Positions 56,901 through 64,000 of a stretch of DNA of 64,000 bases are shown here, in pieces. The first letter of the stretch is position 1. The number at the start of each line of letters is the position of its first letter. The notes beneath the pieces were generated by a model. That model was given only the letters and a program-made list of their open reading frames with translations. It had not been told where the DNA came from and made no database searches. Source of the DNA: Asterias amurensis (Eukaryota > Echinodermata > Asteroidea > Forcipulatida > Asteriidae); NCBI RefSeq assembly GCF_032118995.1, contig NC_092669.1, positions 3,967,501 through 4,031,500 of the forward strand, written 5' to 3'. The position numbers and the translations under genes are program-made.

Positions 56901-57438
56901 GAAAAAAAAGCCGGTCCAGTGTCTTTGGTGTGGCCTCTGGGTCGGCAGCAAAGTCAGCCTCAATCGGCATCGGAGAAACTTTCACGAGAACCAGAGACTG
57001 TTGAAGTGCAAAGGCTGCCCGAAAAAGTTTATTGATAAAGAGCAGTTGAAGATACATTATCAGAAGTGGCACACGACCGAGGGCATCGCGGACTGCATCA
57101 TATGCGGGCAAGAATTCCTAAAGGCAAGGCAACTACGGTTACACCATCGGAAGCACACGGGTGAGAGGTCGCATCGATGCGATTTATGCGGACAAGGGTT
57201 CGTTTTGAAGTTTTTGTTACGGAAGCATATAGAGGAAGATCACAAGGATGGGGAGGTACCTCCTGAAGACGTTGTGGTGGTCTCGGTAAACGGACTAGCA
57301 ACGGAGAGGCATAACTACGCACAGAAGGACAGGATATTCAAATGTGGGTCGTGTGGTCTGCTGTTCGATAAGGAAATGGACCTCGTTATTCATCAAGTGG
57401 ACCATCAGATAGCGGGTCTAGATGGCGGAGATGACTGA
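53815..57438 (+). CDS. PHD finger and five C2H2 zinc fingers, 3 exons
   Basis: Exons 53815-54250, 55777-55860 and 56882-57438 join in phase 1 through GTAAGT/CAACAG and GTAGGA/TTGCAG sites. They encode up to 358 residues. The first ATG is followed by nine lysines from a ~30-base A run, so translation may instead start at M34 (53914) or M48 (53956, best context), giving 325 or 311 residues. An acidic serine-rich stretch (66-90) precedes the C4HC3 PHD finger (C95, C97, C108, C113, H119, C122, C137, C140). Its MIGCD and IEWFH motifs are ING-type, which in that family read methylated H3K4. Exon 2 is lysine-rich, a likely nuclear signal. C2H2 fingers: 187-208, 216-237, 245-265, 273-294, 328-348. 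Probably a nuclear chromatin or DNA-binding factor. No orthologue name recognised. Confidence 0.88.
54504..54914 (-). mobile_element. Family A TTAA MITE in intron 1
   Basis: Full-length copy in reverse with several small internal duplications (for example GAGTCCTGAGGTC). Confidence 0.9.
55180..55320 (-). mobile_element. Family A variant MITE fragment in intron 1
   Basis: TTACTTCAGAGGGAGCCG through CCAAATAAGTTT only. The rest of the intron to 55776 is AT-rich and contains an AAGATGGCCGCC phrase and an AATAATAATAATAATT run. Confidence 0.65.
55984..56100 (-). mobile_element. SINE family B in intron 2
   Basis: Reverse copy of the 27829 element: hairpin CCTGTGATATTTTTTTTCACAGG (split here), B box GGATTCGAACC in the + orientation, and head sequence to CTAGACTACATG. 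56158-56310 nearby holds a family A end and a phrase shared with 31665-31712. Confidence 0.65.
56652..56748 (-). mobile_element. SINE family A head in intron 2
   Basis: The tRNA-like region alone, in reverse. GGGATCCGAACCCACAC marks the B box and CCGCTCGGCCATGACAC the A box end. Confidence 0.7.
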
Positions 57439-57566
57439 AACTGAATTTTTTTTTTTTTTTTTATTTGAATTTGAATTGAATTGAAGAGAAAGATGTTGGG
57501 GCATGGTTGGCTTGTGTGTAAAGTGCTCACTTCATTACCAAGGTGACCCTGGTTCGATACCCGACC

Positions 57567-57758
57567 AGGGCCCAATTTCATAAAGCTGCTTAAGCACAAA
57601 ATTGTGCTTAAGCAAAAAATTCATTGCTTAGTAAAATCAGATTACCGGCCAAGACTCCACTCAATTGTTATGCTAAGTAACAGCTAAATACTAGTCATAA
57701 GCAATGTATATGGCATGAGATTTTGGCCAGCTTAAGCAGCTCTATGAAACTGGCCCCT
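57567..57758. mobile_element. Hairpin element family G
   Basis: GGGCCCAATTTCATAAAGC and GCTCTATGAAACTGGCCCC as inverted ends. It is inserted just after a tRNA-like phrase (57490-57570, CTGGTTCGATACCCGACCAG) in the 3' flank of the zinc-finger gene. Confidence 0.8.
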
Positions 57759-58000
57759 GGGCCATAATTTGAGTTGTGCGCTGGTCCACAAGGGTTTTCC
57801 AGACCATTCGGTTTTCCTCCCTCAAGAAAAATCAAGCACTTTCGACCTCTGGCTGTGCTCTGTGGTCATGATGGGTTGATGTGGCTGGCTGCCAAAGGCG
57901 CCCTTGCATCCCTGCTTCTCGAACGTGTTGTAGCCGCGTCCTTCGCAATTCAGCTCTTAGCTGCGAGTAAGTATGATTAGCCATCCAAATTATTATTTAT

Positions 58001-58112
58001 TAAGGACAAGATATTGAAATGTAGGTCTCGGGTCTGCTGTTCACTAAGGAAATGGACCTTGTTATTCATCAAGTGGACCATCAGATAGCTGGTCTAGATG
58101 GCAGAGATGATA
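58001..58112 (+). pseudogene. Duplicated 3' end of the zinc-finger gene
   Basis: Repeats 57325-57438 with a few changes: AAGGACAAGATATTGAAATG, CTGCTGTTCACTAAGGAAAT, GTTATTCATCAAGTGGACC, GGTCTAGATGGC. It covers the fifth zinc finger and the C-terminus. A small deletion in the second cysteine region and the lost stop context make it non-functional. It lies about 560 bp downstream of the parent stop codon. Confidence 0.9.
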
Positions 58113-59145
58113 GAACTAAACAGAATCAATCAATCAATCAATCAAAGGTCATTATTTTGTAGAGCGCCAAAATCAGTTTATTCTAAGGGGCTGAGGCACA
58201 GTTGAATGGTTAGTAAGCCTGCTGGAACAGGTGAGCTTTAAGGAGTGTCTTGAATGAGGTGACAGAAAGATGTCAGCAGGCCGGATACTTCATGGAGGCA
58301 ACCCCTCCCCCGGTCATTGCTTTGATGCACTTGAAATGCTCCTGAAGAGAATTACAATTTCCTCAATAATATTTCAATCAATCATCATTTATAAGGCGCT
58401 AATCCAACAGTCGTTGCTCATAGCGCCGTACAGTAGGCTTTAATATTAATATTAGTATTTAATAATTAATATTTCCTCCCTTTACTACATTGTAGGCCCT
58501 ATGAACCTTTATCACGGTGTTGTCATCTTGAAATTACTACATTCCAACTCATTGTAAACCAAACTGAGATTGGACGAACTAATAGTCTGGTGCCATGCGC
58601 AATGAATGTTAGCCTTCATTACTGTTATTGAAAACTGGGAACATGACCAAGATGGTGACGGCATGATAAAGGTATATAGGCCTTCGGAGGCAATGAAGGC
58701 AATATTCCTCTTAGAGTGCCCTTTACCAAGGAGAAAATGCCTTGGTGCCCTTGCCCTTTCAAAAACAAAGCATACAAGCCAAAAGTCTGCTCACTCCATT
58801 TCAAAAAGGAAATGGATTGGTAGGTGGATGATTGCAACTGGCGAGTGGGGAAAGGAAATCCTACTTGGGGAGGTGTTATTGGCAGTTGGTCATGCAGAGA
58901 ACCATGCTCCTGGCTATCGGCAAAGGTGCCCAGTGGCTTTAAAAATATAAAAAGTGAATCAAATGAGAAACAAACTGTAAAGTCCCAGTCGTAATATTTA
59001 TTACTAGCTACAGGTACATGTACCAAGAAATATGAAACTACACCTGCAAAAGTTTTGAAAATTACCCTTTAGATTTTTAAAGACCGGATATTTATGCAAC
59101 CAATGAACAAAACTTGGTCTTGTACTTAATAATAGTTTTATAAAC
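58113..59145. other. Repeat fragments; no gene
   Basis: An AATC run at 58128-58144 is followed by a block near 58274-58370 that matches intron 2 at 56315-56420 (ACTTGAAATGCTCC, GAATTACAATTTCCTCA). 58725-58790 matches 56763-56810 (GAGAAAATGC.TTGGTGCCC). So intronic repeat pieces accompany the duplicated exon end. The 114-residue open frame at 58606-58950 overlaps these repeats and is not called. Confidence 0.55.
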
Positions 59146-59462
59146 CTTAGCCTTGCTCAAGGCAGTCGCATTATTCGCTCCGAAAAGACGCCGCTGTAAA
59201 CCCACCCGTATACCCTGTGCGTGGTGCGTGCGATCACACCGCATGACCCACCCGTATACACACTGTCACATCGCACGAATACTGTGCACATAAGTTATCC
59301 GCACTCGTACATGTACCACTAACCGCATGCGGATAGTGGTACGAGTGCGGATGACTTACTGTGCACAGTAGTCGATGTTACGCACAGTGAATACGGGTGG
59401 GGTTTTATACAGCGGCGGTCTTTTTTCAGAGTGAATAATTCGACTGCCTTGAGCAAGGCTAT
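59146..59462. mobile_element. Inverted-repeat element family J
   Basis: AGCCTTGCTCAAGGCAGTCG at the left is inverted at the right (CGACTGCCTTGAGCAAGGCT). The arms extend through GACGCCGCTGTA and contain CACCCGTATAC repeats and a central GCATGCGGATAG. Confidence 0.85.
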
Positions 59463-59545
59463 ATAAACCTTTGTAATCTGAGATATTGTTGGCATGGAAT
59501 TAAAACACTTCAGATATTGCAGCCTTCTTCCTTAAAGGCACTGGG

Positions 59546-59712
59546 GTGGATTTCACAAAGGTAGTCCTAACTTAGGACTAGTCCTAGACAATGCTAAGAG
59601 ATAGGACCGGTCCTAAGTTAGGACCAGTAACTCATCCTAACTTAGGACTGGTCCTATCTCTTAGCATTGCCTGGGACTAGTCCTAAGTTAGGGCTACCTT
59701 TGTGAAATGGAC
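59546..59712. mobile_element. Hairpin element family H
   Basis: GGGGTGGATTTCACAAAGG to CCTTTGTGAAATGG, a near-perfect foldback closely matching 17682-17855. Confidence 0.85.
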
Positions 59713-60285
59713 TCTGTCATGTCTGTGGTGGTAATGTGTTCCAATCTTTAATAATGGTTTTGGGTATGAATGAATATACCCCCGGCAGTGATTCAAAAAT
59801 TATGGCCCATTAGACAAATATATCTTGGGTACAAAAAGGCATTTGATGTACTACATTATCAGTTTTGTAAAATCTTCTTGTTTGTATGGAAATAAATGTT
59901 TGATTGATTGATTATACAGTTCTACAATAATACAAAAATGCATACTGACACATGATTTGTATAAAATATTGTAAATATTTCAGAAGGCAGTTTGTTTTTA
60001 AAAGTCCTTTTGGCAGAGAGAAATGTATAAAAGTCAAATGTTTGAACTTGCATAACTATTTTGTTATTGATACTGTGTACATGTTGGGTTTAACCAAAAG
60101 TTTATCACAATAAATTGCAACCCGAGTGTACCATACCTTCTATGCTAGCAATGCGTTTCTTCTGTCTGTACAGCGGGTATTGTGTGAAGACCTAAACTTT
60201 CTATTAATTGATTTGCATTGTTACAAATGTACGTCACTCATTTACTTTCAGTAAGCACTGGAAGGTTTACATGCCGTGTGGCTGG
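59713..60285. other. No gene; LINE-like 3' tail
   Basis: GTATGGAAATAAATG followed by TTTGATTGATTGATT (59887-59912) looks like the tail of a non-LTR element. The remainder is AT-rich and unassigned. Confidence 0.35.
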
Positions 60286-60553
60286 TCATGGCCGAGCGGA
60301 TTATCGCACTGGGCTCAAGCTCTGGTGTTTCTAATCAGCCGAGTGTGGGTTCGAGTCCTGGCCGTGGCACCTGTATCCATAAGCAATTTACTTAACCATT
60401 ATTTTGCTTTGTCCTATTGGATGGGACGTACATGTAAAGCTGTTGTTCCTGTGTGGTGTGTAACGCGCGTACATATACAAGGAGAACCCAGTGCACTTAT
60501 CGAAAAGAGAAGAGGGTTGCCCCGTTGTCCCTGGTTTGATTGGCTGCATATTG
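60286..60553 (+). mobile_element. tRNA-derived SINE family A, cut by family B
   Basis: GTCATGGCCGAGCGG, GTGGGTTCGAGTCC, AGAACCCAGTGCACTTATCG, GATTGGCTGCATATTG. It ends at TTAA, where family B starts. Confidence 0.8.
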
Positions 60554-60557
60554 TTAA

Positions 60558-60727
60558 AGGAACACGTTGCCTTGGATCGGTTCGAGTTGGTAACCGTTTG
60601 TTATAAAATGCATATGGTTGGAAAGATGTTTTAAAAGTAGAATACAATGATCCACACAAATTTGCGTGGTTTTCCTTTTACTGTTTGAACTAAACACGGT
60701 CGGCCATTTATGGGAGTCAAAAATTTG
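60558..60727 (+). mobile_element. Palindromic MITE family B, left half
   Basis: AGGAACACGTTGCCTTGG after TTAA, to the TTATGGGAGTCAAAA centre. The second arm is absent. 60728-61028 contains no gene. Confidence 0.8.
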
Positions 60728-61028
60728 CAGGCCTGATTATCAGAAGCCTAAATTTGTATCAATCATTAGGCCTATGCCTTTTTCCTTGCTGACGGTTGGC
60801 AGCGCTTTGAAATTAAAATCATTAGTACAGTGTAAGCATGAAATTTGTCACTAAGCAGCTTTGCTATGAAATTTTGCACCAGTCTGAAGTTTTACTCCTT
60901 GCCCTTAAACTGAGCATTAAATTCAGCCTTTTTCTGTCCAGCAATAGATTTAATTCAAATGAAATGAAACAATAATACCTTTAAAGGGAGGGTATACCTT
61001 AAGTTATTACTCTGAAATTAACGATTGA

Positions 61029-61440
61029 TGGGAGTGTCGTGGCCGAGCGGTTAAGAGCACCGAATTCAAACTCTGGTGTTTCTGATCAGCAGAGTGTGGG
61101 TTCGATTCCCCAGCCGTGACACTTGTGTCCTTAAGCAAGACACATAACCATTGCTTTGTCCTTCGGATGGGACGTGAACTCATTGGTCCCATGTGTTGTG
61201 TAACACGCATGTAAAAGAACCCAGTGCACTTATCGTAAAGAGAAGGGGTTCGCCTGTTCCTGGCTGGATTGGCAGCATATTGCGCCACAGCACCTTGTAA
61301 ACCATTACATGGTGCTTAAGGATTAAGTCTTATACCTCAAAAATTCACCCCACTCCTTGCAGTAATAATACCTGGCGCTTTGTATCCTTTGGCAAAAGGC
61401 GCGTTATAAATACGGTTATTATTATTATTATTATTAACGA
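61029..61440 (+). mobile_element. SINE family A, longest copy with tail
   Basis: GTCGTGGCCGAGCGGTTAAG (A box), GTGGGTTCGATTCCC (B box), conserved middle GGATGGGACGTGAAC and AGAACCCAGTGCACTTATCG, then AAGGCGCGTTATAAATACGG and a (TTA)n tail. Confidence 0.85.
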
Positions 61441-61700
61441 CCGTGAAAACTTACTTGATAAAAAGCACTGGAATACAGTTGATGTTACATGTCTAAGCAC
61501 ACATTTGTATGCAACAAGAGTATCTTTTCTTTCATAATTTTCTTGCAACTTTCTTTTAGCATCTGAAAGTAGACAATTCTATTATTTTCTTGCATTTTCG
61601 ATGACCAATTGCGCCAAAATTTTCACAGGTTTGGAACTCTGCCAGGTCCATGTTTACCACCATCCTACAATCTAGACTGTTTTTTCAGAGGAATATCAAT
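61441..61700 (+). mobile_element. Decayed family A variant pieces
   Basis: GTGAAAACTTACTTGATAAA, a CAACAAGAGTATCTTTTC block and TCGATGACCAATTG with TTTTCACAGG. 61701-61871 is probably 3' untranslated sequence of the gene ending at 61872. Confidence 0.5.
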
Positions 61701-61871
61701 TCCTACCTTCAGCTCCCATGAGTTCTTTTCACTTTTGAAAATTTTGAAAATTTATCTTCTTGTAGCCCCATACCAAGAGTGCATCAAAACAAAAGTTACA
61801 TGTCAACAAATTTACAATTATCAAAAGTATACCCTGTCTTTAAGAAAAACCTGAAACATACTTAAGTACTT

Positions 61872-63844
61872 TTAACTGATGCGGCTGAGAACAACCGCAG
61901 GCACAAAAAGGGAAAATATTAATATCGGTCCGGATAGTGTCCCGATGTAACTCCGTATTGCCGACAATAACAACTGTATGAAACTTTCCGTTGCTGCATT
62001 TTTCTTGCTTTTGGTCGATCCCTGGAAAACAAAAACACAATCCGGAATACGTTTTATCATTTGTTGGTAAATACTCAAAACAATTGTTAGCATAAAAACT
62101 TACTTGGTAACGAGTAGTGGAGAGCTGTTGATAGTATAAAACAGTGAGAAACGGCTCCCTCTGAAGTAATGTAGTCTTTGAGAAAGAAGTAATTTCTTTA
62201 CTCAAATATGTAAAGGCTTCAGGCCTGAACTCTTTTAATGTTTTTTAGGCACCTGAAAGCAGGTTTGTGCAACAATGGTGTTTTTCTGTCATTATTCTCT
62301 TGCAACTTTCACACATCTGTTGTTATGCATAATATGTTTGGATACACCAAGTGAGAAGACTGGTCTTCGACAATTACCAAAGGTGTCCAGTGCCTTTAAT
62401 GGCAGTGGACACTATTGGTAATTACTCAAAATAATTATTAGTATAAAACCTTACTTGGTGATGAGTAATGGCGAGAGGTTGATAGTATAAAACATTGTGA
62501 GAAATGGCTCCCTCTGAAGTGCCATAGTTTTCAAGAGAGAAGTTATTTTCAACGAATTTGATTTCAAGGTCTTGAAATCAAGCATCTGAAAGCACACAAC
62601 TTCATGTGACAAGGGTGTTTTTTCTTTCATTATTATCTCGCAACTTCGACGATCAACTTTGATAATTACCAAAGGTGTCTTAGTGCTTTGTGAATCTGAC
62701 GCCTGGGCTTGACTTCACAAAGAACGATTTGATCTCAATAAATGTGAAACAATTACCTGAATTATTCCATGATGTTGAAGATGATCTTTCAATCCTTTGG
62801 TTTCTTTCGATATTGCTGGCATGTAATCTCGCTCAAACTTGCGCCTCCACCATTTTGAAGAAGTTGATCTGAAAGATATTAATGAGCATAGAGGGAGAGA
62901 GAGAACCGTCATTTTCTGTGGTTACTTCTCTCTATTTTGATGGGAGCATGGTTCTGGTCATGCCAGTAGGATAAGAGCACCAAACTCGAGCTCTGGTGTT
63001 TCTGATCAGCAGAGTATGGGTTCGAATCCCCAACCGTGACATTTGTGTCCTTAAAGGAACACGTTGCCTTGGATCGGTCGAGTTGGTCTTTGAAAAGCGT
63101 TTGTAACTGTTTTTTATACAATGCATATGGGTAGAAAGATGTTGTAAAAGTAGAATACAATGATCCACACAAACATGCCTCGAAATTGCGTGGTTTTCCT
63201 TTTACCTCGTCGACTAACACGTCGGCCATTTATGGGGGTCAAAATTTTGACTCCCATAAATGGCCGATCATGTTAGTTCGCACAGTAGAAGGAAAACCAC
63301 GCAATTTCGAGGCAAACCTGTGTGGATCATTGTATTCTACTTTTAAAACATCTTTCCAACCATATGCATTTTATAAAAAACGGTTACAAACGCTTTTGTT
63401 TTCACCAACTCGTCCGATCCAAGGCAACGTGTTCCTTTAAGCAAAACACTTAACCATGATGCTTTGTCCTTTGGATGGGACGTAAAGCTGTTAGTCCTGT
63501 TTGTTGTGTAACGCATGTAAAAGAACCAAGTACACTTATCGAAAAGAGAAGGGGTTCGCCTGGCTGTGGCTGCTGTATGCGCCGTAGCACCTTGTAAACC
63601 CTTATAAGGGGCTAAATAGTTGGGTCTCAGAATTCATCACTGCAATAACCCATCTTTCTAAAAGCCTTGAGTACCTTGTTTGGTAGATACATGTACATTG
63701 TACGTGCGCTATGTTAGACTTTGATGTTATTATTATTAGTAAGATATACTTACTTTAGTGTTGTGTAGTGGTATGTATAAAGCTTAGCTCTGACGTACTT
63801 CGGAGGTTTATCCGGGAAGGGATTTGAACCCATCAAATCCAAAA
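61872..63844 (-). CDS. Lipase maturation factor (LMF1/LMF2-like), 3' exons
   Basis: Three minus-strand exons, 63754-63844, 62757-62868 and 61872-62021, connect in phase across GTAAGT and GTAATT donors and CTGCAG, TTTCAG and TTCCAG acceptors. The C-terminal ~118 residues read SNPFPDKPPKYVRAKLY..YHYT, then KWWRRKFERDYMPAIS, then a final hydrophobic segment SGPILIFSLFVPAVVL. NPFPxxPPxYVRAxLYxYxYT and WWRR are hallmarks of the lipase maturation factor family, ER membrane proteins that help fold secreted lipases. LMF2 seems closer than LMF1, from memory. Upstream exons lie beyond the window. The introns are packed with SINE A, family B and family A elements. No defect seen. Confidence 0.82.
62062..62399 (+). 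mobile_element. Family A variant MITE in LMF intron
   Basis: The left terminus is lost where the DNA leaves the exon flank. Right terminus CCAAAGGTGTCCAGTGCC with TTAA 62396-62399. Confidence 0.75.
62396..62690 (+). mobile_element. Family A MITE, 3' end shortened
   Basis: Shares TTAA with the previous copy through TTTAATGGCAGTGG. The right part skips from CAACTTCGACGATCAA to TTTGATAATTACC. Confidence 0.8.
62950..63660 (+). mobile_element. SINE family A split by family B
   Basis: The head (62950-63050) with GGGTTCGAATCC stops at GTGTCC. The middle resumes at 63441 with GCAAAACACTTAACC and runs through CCAAGTACACTTATCG. Confidence 0.85.
63055..63436. mobile_element. Palindromic MITE family B inside SINE A
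   Basis: TTAA at 63051-63054 and 63437-63440. Arms AGGAACACGTTGCCTTGG and inverse are nearly identical, centre CAAAATTTTGACTCCC. The uninterrupted SINE would read GTGTCCTTAAGCAA, as in other copies. Confidence 0.92.
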
Positions 63845-64000
63845 CTGCAGACAGAAAACAAATTGAAATAAACTGACTTTTTAAAACATACGTTACAAAG
63901 CTGATTTTCCTGAGTACACTTTCTAACGAGCAATGGAATAATAAACAATAATAATAACACAGCATTTATAAAGGTGGGCTAAATCTGGTGAAAAAAACAT

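Noticed and set aside
58606-58950. 114-residue plus and 133-residue minus frames
   Set aside because: Overlap repeat blocks shared with intron 2 of the zinc-finger gene and have no motif on either strand.
60208-60606. 132-residue open frame
   Set aside because: Covers a SINE A and the start of a family B MITE; no domain.
1-64000. LTR or virus-like elements, Polintons, CRISPR arrays, rRNA genes
   Set aside because: No long terminal repeats, capsid, integrase or polymerase-like frames, regularly spaced repeat arrays of CRISPR type, or rRNA sequence were seen.

Overview
The window looks like animal nuclear DNA and most resembles an echinoderm, probably a sea star. This rests on the AT-rich, intron-containing genes, a lineage-type rhodopsin-like receptor, and dense TTAA-flanked miniature inverted-repeat elements (MITEs) of a kind I remember from sea-star assemblies. 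The species call is memory-based inference, not a search result.

Four protein-coding loci can be supported. (1) A rhodopsin-class GPCR in one exon on the minus strand (46223-47254). (2) A three-exon plus-strand gene encoding an ING-like PHD finger followed by five C2H2 zinc fingers (53815-57438). (3) The last three exons of a lipase maturation factor gene on the minus strand (61872-63844), which continues past the right edge. (4) A small three-coding-exon minus-strand gene (14885-17296) that resembles the C-terminal part of the SAMD3-like family. Weaker items are candidate exons at 23.6-26.1 kb, a fragment of cytosolic leucyl-tRNA synthetase (48155-48283), and duplicated scraps of the GPCR start and the zinc-finger 3' end next to their parents.

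The rest is almost entirely mobile DNA. A TTAA-target family (family A; termini AGGCAGTGGACACTATTGG, full copies about 380-400 bp, Kolobok-like or piggyBac-like by target site) has about 40 full, partial, nested or rearranged copies. Other TTAA families (C, D, E, F, a perfect palindrome B, and element I) add about a dozen. There are also hairpin elements (G, H, J, K, L), two Mutator-like elements, two tRNA-derived SINE families (A and B), two blocks of a roughly 58-bp minisatellite, several local tandem duplications, and short motifs like the hammerhead ribozymes of Penelope-like elements. I saw no LTR or retrovirus-like element and no CRISPR array.

The most notable structure is at 13530-18721. 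This 5.2-kb element has CACTG inverted termini and a TA target duplication, sits exactly inside a family A MITE, and encloses the whole SAMD3-like gene plus an NRF1/YY1-type promoter-like region. It appears to be a CACTA-like transposon carrying an intron-containing cellular-type gene, and I could find no transposase. Also notable are the PHD plus five-zinc-finger protein, the GPCR lying between 230-bp inverted arms, and several MITE copies at the junctions of 25-180 bp direct duplications.
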